Under the pieces are notes generated by a model. The model was not told the DNA's origin. It searched no databases and saw only the letters and a program-made list of their open reading frames with translations. Source: a bacterium (GTDB taxonomy: Bacteria; Oederibacteriota; CAKKQC01). From it: a stretch of DNA of 64,000 bases. This document shows, piece by piece, positions 16,853 through 25,733 of the stretch. Location: positions 279,896 through 343,895 of the forward strand of contig CAKKQC010000006.1 of the NCBI GenBank assembly GCA_919901855.1, given 5' to 3'. A program made the position numbers and the translations under genes. Within the stretch, counting starts at the first letter, position 1; every line of letters starts with the position of its first letter.

Positions 16853-17350
16853 CTATTTCTTCTTTGTGGGGGGCGGAGGTGGAGCGAGCTTTCCGTCGAC
16901 CCAGGCCGTGATCATCTCCCGCTCGGCCTTCGTCAGTTTCGCCGACCAGTGGATCATCGTGTACCGGAACGGGGGCATCGAGCCGTCGGCCGCGATGTCC
17001 TTGAGGGCGGAGAGGTGGTCCGCGAGCGTGCCCACCCCCGTGAACGGGAATCCGTCGTTCAGGTCGAGGGCCTTCCGCGCCTTGCGGATGTCCAGGTCGA
17101 TCATGGACTTGGCCAGCGGCATCCGGTAGTACCAGGGAAAGTGGGTCTTCGCGGAATGGCAGTCGAAGCACTTGGCCTCGAACACCGGCGCGATCGACGC
17201 CTGGTATGCCTTCGCCATGGCGGCATACGCTTTGGACCCCGGCTTGGGGGCCTTGACCGCGTTCGCGGATTTGCCCGCGTCAGCGGATTGGGAGATGCCT
17301 GCTATGAGGGCGAGGGCCAGGGCGGTGAGGGCGATGCGGAGATGTGTCAT
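16853..17350 (-). CDS. Exported haem-binding cytochrome (Haem_bd type)
   Basis: The 165-residue precursor has a signal peptide (IALTALALALIAGISQSADA). It carries one c-type haem site CFDCH, followed by the PWYYRMPLAKSMIDLD and GSMPPFRYTMIHW segments typical of the Haem_bd domain. The distal Met in SMPP is a plausible axial ligand. It should be a periplasmic electron carrier or sensor. It is transcribed divergently from the cytochrome oxidase operon, which suggests a respiratory role. The C-terminus is a proline run followed by lysines. Confidence 0.85.
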   Translation of the reverse strand: MTHLRIALTALALALIAGISQSADAGKSANAVKAPKPGSKAYAAMAKAYQASIAPVFEAKCFDCHSAKTHFPWYYRMPLAKSMIDLDIRKARKALDLNDGFPFTGVGTLADHLSALKDIAADGSMPPFRYTMIHWSAKLTKAEREMITAWVDGKLAPPPPPTKKK

Positions 17351-17356
17351 GGGCCC

Positions 17357-17386
17357 AGTGTAGATGACCGCGCAAGATCGTCGCAA
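17357..17386 (-). promoter_or_regulatory. Promoter of the haem-binding cytochrome gene
   Basis: On the minus strand: TTGCGA (17386-17381), 18 bp, TACACT (17362-17357), then 6 bp to the ATG at 17350. There is no SD, so the transcript is probably leaderless. It faces the sco promoter region. Confidence 0.65.
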
Positions 17387-17416
17387 GCTTTGCGTTTGGG
17401 TAAGATGGTCCGACGG

Positions 17417-18226
17417 ATGGGGTGCCGATCGTGGATGCCGTGGGTGGCCGGGGCCGCGCTGATGGCGGCGGCGCCCGCGCGCCCGGTGGAGGCGCCGGCC
17501 GCGGTATCTACTTCCCCCGTAGACGGGGGAGAGGTCGCGATCGTCGAGCACCTGGGGGGTACCGTCCCCCTGGACGCCGTATTCCGCGACGAACAGGGGC
17601 GGCCCGTGACGCTCCGGAGCCTGATCGACCGGCCGACGATTCTGGTCCTCGTCTACTACCGCTGTCCCGGCGTCTGCTCGCCCCTCATGAGCGGCCTCGT
17701 CGAGGTGCTCGACAAGGTGGCCCGCGTGCCGGGCCGGGATTACCGGATCATCTCCCTGTCCTTCGCCGAGACCGAGAAGCCGGCGCTCGCGGCCGCCAAG
17801 AAGGCCAACTACCTCGCCGCGTTCCGCAGGCCGTTCCCGGCCGACGCCTGGCGGTTCCTGACGGGAGCGAAGGAGCCGATCCGGGCCGTGACCGATTCCA
17901 TCGGGTTCCGGTACCAGCTCGTGGACGGCGAGTACGCGCATCCCGCGGTCCTCGTCTTCCTTTCGCCGCAAGGCCGGATCGTCCGGTACATGTCGGGGCT
18001 CACGTTCCTGTCCTTCGATGTCCACATGGCGATCCTGGAAGCCGCCGCCGGGCGGATCAGCCCCTCGATCCGCGGCGCGCTCCTCTACTGTTACCGCTAC
18101 GATCCGAAGCGGCAGGCCTACGCGTTCAACATCCTGCGGGTGGCCGGCACGTCGGCGGCGGCGGGGGTTTTCCTGGTCGTCGGCGCCCTGACCTGGGTCT
18201 CCGCCCGGAGGAGCCGCCGTGGCTGA
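17417..18226 (+). CDS. SCO1/SenC-family copper chaperone with C-terminal membrane anchor
   Basis: A 269-residue protein that delivers copper to the CuA centre of cytochrome oxidase. The thioredoxin-like domain carries the copper ligands CPGVC (C83, C87) and a His (H175) in YAHPAVLVFL. It begins with a signal-like hydrophobic segment (VAGAALMAAAPA) and ends with a membrane helix (AAAGVFLVVGALTWV). An in-frame ATG at 17405 is less likely because it lies within the possible -10 TAAGAT at 17401. The stop overlaps coxA, so it leads the oxidase operon. Confidence 0.92.
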   Translation: MGCRSWMPWVAGAALMAAAPARPVEAPAAVSTSPVDGGEVAIVEHLGGTVPLDAVFRDEQGRPVTLRSLIDRPTILVLVYYRCPGVCSPLMSGLVEVLDKVARVPGRDYRIISLSFAETEKPALAAAKKANYLAAFRRPFPADAWRFLTGAKEPIRAVTDSIGFRYQLVDGEYAHPAVLVFLSPQGRIVRYMSGLTFLSFDVHMAILEAAAGRISPSIRGALLYCYRYDPKRQAYAFNILRVAGTSAAAGVFLVVGALTWVSARRSRRG

Positions 18227-19826
18227 CGCCGTCGTGACCCCCGCCGCGCCATGGCGCGGTTACCTCGACGCCCCCGACGGGCGCCGGGGGATCCGGTCCT
18301 GGATCTTCTCCACCGACCACAAGCGCATCGGGGTCCTGTACCTCTGGTCGGTGCTGGCGTTCTTCGCCGTCGGAGTCGCGCTCGGGCTGCTCATGCGGCT
18401 CGAGTCCATCGCGCCCGGCCCCACGATCATGTCGGCCAGGGCCTACAACGCCTTCTTCACGCTGCACGGCGTGATCATGATCTTCCTGTTCATCATCCCG
18501 GCCGTGCCGGCGTCGATGGGGAACTTCTTCCTCCCGCTCCAGATCGGGGCCCGGGACGTCGCATTCCCGCGGCTCAACCTGCTCTCGTGGTGGGTGTACG
18601 TGACCGGGGCGGTCCTCGCCCTGCTCGCCATGTTCGCGGGCGGGCACCCGCCCGACACCGGCTGGACGTTCTACGTGCCCTACTCGGTGCGCACGGACAC
18701 GAACGTGTCCCTGGCCGTGCTTGCGGCCTTCGTGCTCGGGTTCTCGTCGATCCTGACGGGGCTGAACTTCATCACGACCGTGCACACGATGCGGATGAAG
18801 GGCATGGGCTGGTTCCGGATCCCGCTCTTCACGTGGGGGATCTACGCCACCGCCTGGGTCCAGGTCCTGGCCACGCCCATCATCGCCGTGACCCTCCTGC
18901 TCGTCGTGCTCGAGCGCGTCGCGCACCTCGGGCTCTTCGACCCCGTCCGGGGCGGCGACCCCCTCCTGTTCCAGCACCTGTTCTGGATCTACTCGCACCC
19001 GGCGGTCTACATCATGATCATCCCGGCCATGGGCATCATCTCCGAGGTGATCCCGGCGTTCAGCGGCAAGCGGATCTACGGCTACCGGGCCATCGTGTAC
19101 TCCAGCCTCGGGATCGCGTTCGCCGGCTACCTCGTATGGGGCCACCACATGTTCACGAGCGGGATGAGCGACACCGCCCGCTGGATCTTCTCGTTCCTGA
19201 CCTTCATCGTGGCGGTGCCCAGCGGGGTCAAGGTCTTCAACTGGGTGGCCACGCTCTACAAGGGGTCCATCGACCTGTCCGCCTCCCTCCTGTACGCGCT
19301 CTCGTTCATCTTCCTGTTCTCGATCGGGGGGCTGACGGGGCTCGTCAACGGCGCGCTCGCGGTCAACGTGCACGTGCACGACACCTACTGGGTCGTCGCC
19401 CACTTCCACTACGTCATGTTCGGGGGCACGGGGTTCGCCGTGTTCGCGGGGCTCCTTTACTGGTTCCCGAAGATGACCGGGCGGATGGTCCCCAAGGCCC
19501 CGGCGATCGTGGCGTGGTTCCTCATGTTCGCGGGGTTCAACATCCTGTACCTGCCCATGTTCGTCCTCGGGTGGATGGGCATGCCCCGCCGCTACTACGA
19601 CTACCTGCCCGAGCTCCAGCCCCTGCACGTGATGGCCACGGTCGGGTCGTGGATCCTCGCGGCGGGGCTGGTCGTGCTGGCCGCGACGCTGCTGCGGGCC
19701 CTCCGCCACGGTGACCCGGCCCCCGCGAACCCCTGGGGCGCGCGCGGGCTGGAGTGGCAGACCCCGTCGCCCCCGCCCACGGAGAACTTTGAAATTGAGC
19801 CGGTTCTCGGGGATGAGCGGCCGTGA
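18219..19826 (+). CDS. ctaD: Cytochrome c oxidase subunit I, A2-type haem-copper oxidase
   Basis: The catalytic 12-helix subunit of a caa3-type oxidase, 535 residues. Haem and CuB ligands are visible: H83 (LHGVIM), H260 with the cross-linked Tyr264 in YSHPAVY, the CuB pair H309/H310 in WGHHMF, and H395/H397 in VAHFHYV. YSHPAVY replaces the XGHPEVY of A1 enzymes, so the D-channel glutamate is absent. This defines the A2 subfamily known from Thermus and Rhodothermus. The GTG start overlaps the sco stop, and the 3' end overlaps coxC. Confidence 0.97.
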   Translation: MADAVVTPAAPWRGYLDAPDGRRGIRSWIFSTDHKRIGVLYLWSVLAFFAVGVALGLLMRLESIAPGPTIMSARAYNAFFTLHGVIMIFLFIIPAVPASMGNFFLPLQIGARDVAFPRLNLLSWWVYVTGAVLALLAMFAGGHPPDTGWTFYVPYSVRTDTNVSLAVLAAFVLGFSSILTGLNFITTVHTMRMKGMGWFRIPLFTWGIYATAWVQVLATPIIAVTLLLVVLERVAHLGLFDPVRGGDPLLFQHLFWIYSHPAVYIMIIPAMGIISEVIPAFSGKRIYGYRAIVYSSLGIAFAGYLVWGHHMFTSGMSDTARWIFSFLTFIVAVPSGVKVFNWVATLYKGSIDLSASLLYALSFIFLFSIGGLTGLVNGALAVNVHVHDTYWVVAHFHYVMFGGTGFAVFAGLLYWFPKMTGRMVPKAPAIVAWFLMFAGFNILYLPMFVLGWMGMPRRYYDYLPELQPLHVMATVGSWILAAGLVVLAATLLRALRHGDPAPANPWGARGLEWQTPSPPPTENFEIEPVLGDERP

Positions 19827-20431
19827 CGGAGGAGGGCGGGCACGGAAATGCCCGGGCGTCCCGGATGGGGATGTGGCTGTTCCTCTTCACCGAGATGCTC
19901 CTCTTCGGGGGTCTCTTCCTCGTCTACGCCGTCTACCGGCGCGGCCACCCGGAGGCGTTCCACGCGGCCTCGGGGGAGCTGTCGCTCGCGTTCGGGGCGG
20001 GGAACACGATCCTCCTCCTGACCAGCAGCCTCTCGATGGCCCTCGCAGTCGCGGCCTTCGAGCGCGGTCTCATCTCCCGGGCCCTGGCCCTGATCGGGGG
20101 AACGATCGGGATGGGGCTGCTCTTCCTGGTCAACAAGGGGCTGGAGTGGTCGGTCAAGTTCGGGCACGGGCTCTACCCGGGGGCGGCCGTGCTCGAGGCC
20201 CGGGACCCGGGGGAGCGGCTGTTCTTCAGCCTCTACTTCGCGATGACGGGCCTCCACGGGCTCCACGTCCTCGTCGGCGCGGGCGTGCTGGGCGCCGTCG
20301 TCGTGCTCGTGCGCCGGTCCGGCGCGACGGCGGAGCGGCACGGCCCCCTCGTCGAGAACGCGGGGCTCTACTGGCACCTCGTGGACATCGTCTGGATCTT
20401 CCTGTTTCCGCTCTTCTACCTGATCACATGA
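19823..20431 (+). CDS. ctaE: Cytochrome c oxidase subunit III
   Basis: A 202-residue membrane subunit with five predicted helices, the short form lacking the first two helices of longer subunits III. It contains the family stretches MGMWLFLFTEMLLFGGLF, FAMTGLHGLHVLVG, and the C-terminal YWHLVDIVWIFLFPLFYL. It stabilises subunit I and may serve oxygen entry. GTG start and stop each overlap their neighbours by 4 bp. Confidence 0.96.
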   Translation: MTEEGGHGNARASRMGMWLFLFTEMLLFGGLFLVYAVYRRGHPEAFHAASGELSLAFGAGNTILLLTSSLSMALAVAAFERGLISRALALIGGTIGMGLLFLVNKGLEWSVKFGHGLYPGAAVLEARDPGERLFFSLYFAMTGLHGLHVLVGAGVLGAVVVLVRRSGATAERHGPLVENAGLYWHLVDIVWIFLFPLFYLIT

Positions 20432-20703
20432 GACCCGAAGGTCCGTCCTCGCGCGCCCTCGCTCTTGTTTGGGCGACGCTCGTGGCGCTCACGGGAGTGA
20501 CCATCGCCGTGTCGCGGCTGCGGATTCCGGGCTGGAGCGTCCCGGTCGCGCTCGGCGTCGCGGCGGCGAAGTCGTCGCTCGTGCTGGCCGTCTTCATGCG
20601 GCTGCGCGACGAGGACCGGGCGTTCAAGGTCATGCTCGGCGTCGCGGTCTTCACGATGGCCGTGATCCTCGGGCTCACCTTCACCGACGTGGCGTTCCGG
20701 TGA
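20428..20703 (+). CDS. Cytochrome c oxidase subunit IV (prokaryotic type)
   Basis: A 91-residue, three-helix membrane protein located between subunits III and II. It contains AAAKSSLVLAVFMRLRDEDR and ends in a third helix, as in CtaF/COX4_pro proteins. The ATG overlaps the subunit III stop, and its own stop overlaps the GTG of coxB. Sequence identity of such small subunits is low, so the call rests on size, topology and position. Confidence 0.85.
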   Translation: MRPEGPSSRALALVWATLVALTGVTIAVSRLRIPGWSVPVALGVAAAKSSLVLAVFMRLRDEDRAFKVMLGVAVFTMAVILGLTFTDVAFR

Positions 20704-21614
20704 ACCCCCTGGTCAGGATCCTGGGCGGTGGCTCCGCGCTCCTCGTGGACGCCACGTTCCTGTTCATCCTCGGCATCTCGTTCCTGTTCCTCGGGATCAT
20801 CACGGTCCTCATGGTCTGGTTCGTCTGGCGCTACCGGAAGAGCCGCCATCCGGTGGCCGAGGAGGTGAAGGAAAGCGTCTGGCTCGAGGTGGCGTGGACG
20901 CTCATCCCGACGGTCCTCATGCTCGCCATGTTCGAGGCCGGGTTCGAGGGGTTCCAGTGGATGCGGGCGGTGCCCGCGGACGCGATGACGGTCACGGTCT
21001 CGGCGCAGATGTGGAAGTGGACGTTCGTCTACGGGAACGGCCGGCGGTCCCCGGACCTCGTCGTGCCGTCCGACCGCCCGATCAAGCTGCTCCTGCACTC
21101 GACCGACGTCATCCACGGGTTCTACGTGCCCGCGTACCGGATCAAGGAGGACGTCGTGCCCGGCCGCGAGAACTACCTCTGGTTCCAGCCCGACACGGAG
21201 GGCACCTTCGAGATCATGTGCTCGTCCTACTGCGGGGAGCGCCATTCGTACATGCGGGCGAACCTCCGCGTGATGCCCGGCAAGGAGTTCCGCCGCTGGT
21301 ACGGGGCGAAGACCGGTAAAAGGTCCGCCCTCGGCGCGCGGGGGATCATGGAGGACGCGGGGTGCCTCGTATGCCACTCGCTCGACGGCAGCCGGGCGCC
21401 GGGCCCCACGCTCAAGGGGATCTGGGGCCGGCGCGAGACGGTGGCGAGCGATGGCGTGGAACATGCCGTCAACGTGGACGAAGCGTACATCCGCCGGGCG
21501 ATCCGCGAGCCGTCCGCCGACGTCGTCAAGGGCTTCCGGACGATCATGCCGGTGGAGGCGCTAACGGAGGAGGAACTCGCCATTCTCGTGCGCTACCTCC
21601 GGGCGCTGCGATGA
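20700..21614 (+). CDS. ctaC: Cytochrome c oxidase subunit II fused to cytochrome c (caa3 type)
   Basis: The 304-residue subunit receives electrons at the CuA site. Two N-terminal helices are followed by the cupredoxin domain with STDVIHGF and the CuA motif C174-SSY-C178-GER-H182-SY-M185. A C-terminal cytochrome c domain has CLVCH (C222, C225, H226) and a likely axial Met in RTIMPVEALTEEEL. The fusion identifies a caa3 enzyme. The GTG at 20700 overlaps the subunit IV stop. Subunit II sits last among the structural genes, whereas it is usually first. Confidence 0.96.
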   Translation: MNPLVRILGGGSALLVDATFLFILGISFLFLGIITVLMVWFVWRYRKSRHPVAEEVKESVWLEVAWTLIPTVLMLAMFEAGFEGFQWMRAVPADAMTVTVSAQMWKWTFVYGNGRRSPDLVVPSDRPIKLLLHSTDVIHGFYVPAYRIKEDVVPGRENYLWFQPDTEGTFEIMCSSYCGERHSYMRANLRVMPGKEFRRWYGAKTGKRSALGARGIMEDAGCLVCHSLDGSRAPGPTLKGIWGRRETVASDGVEHAVNVDEAYIRRAIREPSADVVKGFRTIMPVEALTEEELAILVRYLRALR

Positions 21615-22465
21615 ACCCGTCCCTCGCGCTCGCGCGCCCGGGGGTGGCCGGGCTGGCAGCGCTCGGGAGCCTGGCGGCGCACGTCGCGGCCGCCGGGAGG
21701 CTCGACGCGGCCGGCATCAAGGTGGCCGCCTGCACTGCCGCCGCGGCGGGCGGGGCGCTGGCGCTCAACCAGGTGCAGGAGCGTTTCGCCGATGCCCGCA
21801 TGCTGCGCACAAGCGGACGTCCCCTGCCCGCCGGGATGCTGTCGCCGGCGTCCGCGCGGGGCCGGGCGGCCGGTCTCCTGGTCCTGGGGCTGGCGGGGCT
21901 GGCCGCGGTGGCCGGACCGCTTCCGGCGGCCCTGGCGGGGCTGGCCGTCCTCGTCTACAACGGCGTCTACACCCCGCTCAAGCGGCGGACCGTGTTTGCG
22001 CAGCTCGCGGGCAGCGTCTCGGGTGCCCTGATTCCGGCCATCGGCTGGGCGGCTGCCGGGGGCGCGGTGGATGCCCCGCCCTTGCGTGCGCTCATGGTGT
22101 TCTTCGCGCTCTGGCAGATGCCGCACGCGTGGCTTCTCGTGCTTTCAAGGCCCGGGGATCATGAGCGCGGGGGTTTCGTGCCCCCCATGCGCGGTCTCGC
22201 GCGTTCACAGGTGGCCCGCGTCCTGCTCGTGTGGACGGCCGCGGCCGTGGTGTCGGCCGCCACGCTGCCCGCCTTCGGTCTCCTGCGCCCCCTGCCATGG
22301 GCGGCGTGCCTGGGCGCGGGAGGGTGGATGATCGTGCGGGTGCTCCGGGCCTCCGCGGAGGGGGCCGCCGACGGCGCCGCGACGCGCAAGGCCTTCGCGG
22401 CCGCGAATACGTTCGCGCTCGTGACGCTCCTGGCCATCCTTGCCGGCCCTGCCTTCCGGATCTGA
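21611..22465 (+). CDS. ctaB: Protohaem IX farnesyltransferase (haem O synthase), UbiA family
   Basis: A 284-residue prenyltransferase with about eight hydrophobic segments, making the haem O precursor for the oxidase. The first aspartate-rich motif reads N-QVQ-E-RFA-D, so the usual NxxxDxxxD has Glu in place of the first Asp. It is followed by RTSGRPLPAG. The second family segment, YTPLKRRTVFAQLAGSVSGA, is intact. The assignment to haem O synthesis rests on this segment and on its place at the end of the oxidase operon. No haem A synthase gene is seen in the window. Confidence 0.85.
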   Translation: MNPSLALARPGVAGLAALGSLAAHVAAAGRLDAAGIKVAACTAAAAGGALALNQVQERFADARMLRTSGRPLPAGMLSPASARGRAAGLLVLGLAGLAAVAGPLPAALAGLAVLVYNGVYTPLKRRTVFAQLAGSVSGALIPAIGWAAAGGAVDAPPLRALMVFFALWQMPHAWLLVLSRPGDHERGGFVPPMRGLARSQVARVLLVWTAAAVVSAATLPAFGLLRPLPWAACLGAGGWMIVRVLRASAEGAADGAATRKAFAAANTFALVTLLAILAGPAFRI

Positions 22466-24113
22466 GCCCGGGGGCCGGGGCGGTCTGCCGCCTTCGCTGG
22501 CGGTCGGCCTCCTGCTGGTCGGCGTGGCCGCGACCTTCGCGAACACCCTCTCGAACGGGTTCGTGTATGACGACCGGGTCAGCGTCCTGTCGAACACCTT
22601 CATCCGGTCCATCCGGAACGTGCCCGAGATGTTCGTCCGGGACGGCTGGCACGGCACGGGGCGGCTGAGCCAGAACTACCGTCCGGTGTCCACCGTCGGC
22701 TGGGCTCTCGATTATGCGCTGTTCGGGCTCGATCCACGGGGCTGGCACGCGACCAACGTGGCCGTGCATCTCGCCGCAGTGGCGATGGCCTTTGTGGTGG
22801 CCAGCCGGGTCCTGGGGTCCACGTGGGCCGCGGTGATGGCGGCGGGGATCTTCGGCGTGCATCCGTTGCAGACCGAGGCGGTCAACGTCGTCACGTGGCG
22901 CTGGGACGTGGTGGTCGCGTTCTTCACTCTCGCGGGGCTGGTGGCGTACGACGGCTACTCCCGCAGCGGGCGGAGACCGTCGCTGGCCGCGGCCTGGGCG
23001 TGTTTCGCCCTCGCGCTATCCTCCAAGGAGTCGGGCATGGCCATGCCCGGGGTGATGCTGGCCTGGGAATGGACGATCCGCTGCGACGGGAGCACGGGGC
23101 GGCTGGCCGGGCGGCTGTGGGGAGGGGTCCGGGCGGCCTACCTCGGGTACGCGGCGATCGCGGCGGTGTACCTGGTCGCGCGCCGGCTCGTGATGGGAAG
23201 TCTTCTGCACCGGTCGATCGACTTCCTGGACAACCCGCTGGCCTTCCAGCCGTTACTGCAACAGAAGGCGCTCGCCCTGGGCCTCTTGCCACGCTGGGGT
23301 CGTCTCCTGGTCTGGCCCGCCGCGCAGTCGGCGGACTACTCCTACCACGTTCTCCCGCTCGACCTGGGCTGGACTTCGGGATGGGTCCTCGGGGGATTCC
23401 TCATCATGGCGGCGGGCTTGGTCGTGGTCGCGCACCGGCGGCGGGTTCCGGCCGCGGCCTTCGGCGTCATGTTCGCCTTCATCACCTACGCCATGGTGTC
23501 CAGCCTGTTCTTTCCGATCCAGACCATGATGGCGGAGCGGTGGATGACCGTCCCCCTGTTCGGGATCGCGCTGGCGACGGCCTCGGGATGGGAAGCCGCC
23601 TTCCCGGAAGCGGACCGCTTGCGGCGGCGCACCGGGATCGCGCTGGGGCTGCTCGTCCTCGCGGCCTGCGCCGCGCGGACGGTCGTGCGCAACCGGGACT
23701 GGCGGGACACCCTTACCGTGACCGAGGCCGCCTTTCGGGTGGTCCCCGCGAGCGCCATCGTGAACTACAACCTCGGGCACCTCTACGACGAGGCCGGCGG
23801 CCGCCTGCCCGAGGCTGAGGCCGCCTACGCGCGCGCCATCGCGATCTGGCCCGCTTACCACGAGGCCCTGAGCGACCGGGCGCTGGTCCTGAGCGACCTC
23901 GGCCGGCACGCGGAGGCCGTCGTCTCCGCCCGCCGGGCCGTCACCGTCCGTCCTGACGACGCGCTGAGCTGGAACAACCTCGGGGTCGTGCTGTACCGGG
24001 CGGGGCGGGAAGCGGACGCGATCCGGGCCTGGCGCCGCGCGCTGGCCCTTTCTCCCGGGTTCGCGGCGGCGAGGAACAACCTCGCGGAGTGCCGGCGGGC
24101 GGCCCGGGACTGA
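22440..24113 (+). CDS. TMTC-like polytopic membrane protein with C-terminal TPR repeats
   Basis: A 557-residue protein with about ten hydrophobic segments and a C-terminal TPR region of about three repeats (roughly residues 440-555: GRHAEAVVSARRAVTVRPDD and similar). The N-terminal NTLSNGFVYDDR, the HATNVAVHLAAVAMAF stretch and FGVHPLQTEAV resemble TMTC/PMT-type GT-C glycosyltransferases, where DD is catalytic. Protein O-mannosylation is therefore possible but unproven. The TTG at 22440 overlaps the ctaB gene by 26 bp; the true start is uncertain. Its co-location with the oxidase operon may be only transcriptional. Confidence 0.75.
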   Translation: MPALPSGSEPGGRGGLPPSLAVGLLLVGVAATFANTLSNGFVYDDRVSVLSNTFIRSIRNVPEMFVRDGWHGTGRLSQNYRPVSTVGWALDYALFGLDPRGWHATNVAVHLAAVAMAFVVASRVLGSTWAAVMAAGIFGVHPLQTEAVNVVTWRWDVVVAFFTLAGLVAYDGYSRSGRRPSLAAAWACFALALSSKESGMAMPGVMLAWEWTIRCDGSTGRLAGRLWGGVRAAYLGYAAIAAVYLVARRLVMGSLLHRSIDFLDNPLAFQPLLQQKALALGLLPRWGRLLVWPAAQSADYSYHVLPLDLGWTSGWVLGGFLIMAAGLVVVAHRRRVPAAAFGVMFAFITYAMVSSLFFPIQTMMAERWMTVPLFGIALATASGWEAAFPEADRLRRRTGIALGLLVLAACAARTVVRNRDWRDTLTVTEAAFRVVPASAIVNYNLGHLYDEAGGRLPEAEAAYARAIAIWPAYHEALSDRALVLSDLGRHAEAVVSARRAVTVRPDDALSWNNLGVVLYRAGREADAIRAWRRALALSPGFAAARNNLAECRRAARD

Positions 24114-24119
24114 TATCAT
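24111..24119 (+). promoter_or_regulatory. Extended -10 promoter of nagB
   Basis: TGATATCAT (TGn plus TATCAT) ends 8 bp before the ATG at 24128 and overlaps the stop of the preceding gene. The sequence GGAG between the box and the ATG could act as a weak SD only if transcription starts upstream. Confidence 0.55.
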
Positions 24120-24127
24120 CGGAGATC

Positions 24128-24913
24128 ATGCAGGTCATCATCCGCCCCACTGAAGAGGAATCCACGCGAATCGTCGCCACGCTGGTGGCCAATGCCATCC
24201 GCGCCAACCCGGACGTCGTGCTGGGGCTCGCCACGGGCCTCACCATGGAGCGCGTCTACGCGCTGCTCGTCCGGATGCACCGGGAGGAATCCCTCGATTT
24301 CTCGCTCGTGCGGACGTTCAACCTCGACGAATACGTGGGGCTAACCGCCGAGGACGGGCGGTCGTACCACGCCTACATGACCAAGCACCTGTTCTCGGGG
24401 ATCAACATCGACCGTCGGAACACGCACCTGCTGGACGGCATGGCGAAGGACCTCGAGGCCGAGTGCCGGCGGTACGAGGACCTCATCCGGCACTGCGGAG
24501 GCATCGACCTCCAGCTCCTCGGGATCGGCCGCGACGGGCACATCGGATTCAACGAGCCGGGGTCGGCGCTCTACTCGCGCACGCGCGACAAGAGCCTTAC
24601 ACCGATGACGCGCCGGGACAACGCCAAGCACTTCGTGGACCCCTCGCAGATGCCGCACCGCGCGCTCACGATGGGCGTCGGCACCATCCTGGACAGCCGG
24701 AAGCTCCTCCTGCTCGCGACGGGGGAGAGCAAGGCGGCCGTGATCGCGAAGGCGGTCGAGGGGCCGATCACGTCGAGGATGACCGCGACGGCCATCCAGC
24801 TCCACCAGCACTGCGTCGTCGTGGCGGACGAGGCGGCGTCCTCCAGGCTCGAGGAGCAGGACTACTACCGCTGGATCTTCGACAACGAGCCCGAATGGGC
24901 GGAGTTCCGCTAG
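24128..24913 (+). CDS. nagB: Glucosamine-6-phosphate deaminase
   Basis: This 261-residue enzyme converts glucosamine-6-phosphate to fructose-6-phosphate and ammonia. Family motifs are clear: LGLATGLTMERVYALL, TFNLDEYVGL with the catalytic Asp, and the NagB signature LLGIGRDGHIGFNEPGS. MTATAIQLH lies near the C-terminus. It links amino-sugar (chitin, peptidoglycan) breakdown to glycolysis. No nagA is adjacent. It appears to have its own promoter. Confidence 0.95.
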   Translation: MQVIIRPTEEESTRIVATLVANAIRANPDVVLGLATGLTMERVYALLVRMHREESLDFSLVRTFNLDEYVGLTAEDGRSYHAYMTKHLFSGINIDRRNTHLLDGMAKDLEAECRRYEDLIRHCGGIDLQLLGIGRDGHIGFNEPGSALYSRTRDKSLTPMTRRDNAKHFVDPSQMPHRALTMGVGTILDSRKLLLLATGESKAAVIAKAVEGPITSRMTATAIQLHQHCVVVADEAASSRLEEQDYYRWIFDNEPEWAEFR

Positions 24914-24944
24914 GCCGGACGGACTGCCGGAAACCCGTGGCACC

Positions 24945-25733
24945 ATGGATCCCCAGGCGAACTACGATCGCTGTCTCGCGCTGAACCCCCGGGTCGGCGC
25001 GGCCATCCGGGGGGCGGTGGAGGCGTGCCGCCGGGCCCCGGTCCGCTCGATCATCTGTTCCGGAAGCATCCCCCTCGGCGGGTACATCCCGCGCCACAGC
25101 GATATCGACCTCCTGGTCGTCACGAGGGAGCCGCCGGAGGGGCCTGGCTGGGCCGCTCTCCTGGCCGAGCTGGGGGCGCCGTCGCTCTCCGCCGGGCTCA
25201 TCGAGGCGGGGGAGCTTGGGAAGCCCGAGCCGGTCGAGATACGGGGGCTGGCCCCGCGCCGGGATTACGTCCTCCACGCCTTCGATCTGATCCTGTTACG
25301 GAAGTACTCGGTCGTCGTGTACGGAGAGGACGTCCGGGGGAGTATGACGGATCTCAACGAGCGGGACGAGATCACCGGCATCCTCGCCCATGTCCGGGAC
25401 GTCATGGTGCCCGCCGAACTCGCCAAGCTGGCCGCGGCGGACCGGGTCGGGCTCGCGGCGACGAACATCCTGAACGTCGCCCCCGTCATGGTCCGGTGCC
25501 TGTACACGCTTCGTCATGGGACGCTGGTCTCCAAGCCCGAGGCATTGACGTGGGCAATCCGGGAGTTCGGCTCCCGGCCGGAGTCGGCGCCGTTCGTGGA
25601 ACTCTGCCGGGTGATCCTCGACCGGATGACGGCCGAATTCCCGGGTCCGGAGCGGGATCGCACGATCCCGGCGCTGTTCCGGAACGCCGTGCCCGCGTGG
25701 GTGGCGGCCGTGGCGCCGGCGCGGGAGGCGTGA
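24945..25733 (+). CDS. Nucleotidyltransferase related to aminoglycoside adenylyltransferases (ANT(3'')-like)
   Basis: A 262-residue protein with an N-terminal polymerase-beta-type nucleotidyltransferase motif, CSGSIPLGGYIPRHSDIDLL (GS...DxD, about residues 38-57). The C-terminal helical domain resembles the DUF4111 domain of AadA/Aad9 enzymes (MVRCLYTLRHGTLVSKPEAL). Resistance activity cannot be inferred, since many chromosomal homologues have unknown small-molecule substrates. It lies 31 bp after nagB without a clear SD or promoter. Confidence 0.75.
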   Translation: MDPQANYDRCLALNPRVGAAIRGAVEACRRAPVRSIICSGSIPLGGYIPRHSDIDLLVVTREPPEGPGWAALLAELGAPSLSAGLIEAGELGKPEPVEIRGLAPRRDYVLHAFDLILLRKYSVVVYGEDVRGSMTDLNERDEITGILAHVRDVMVPAELAKLAAADRVGLAATNILNVAPVMVRCLYTLRHGTLVSKPEALTWAIREFGSRPESAPFVELCRVILDRMTAEFPGPERDRTIPALFRNAVPAWVAAVAPAREA

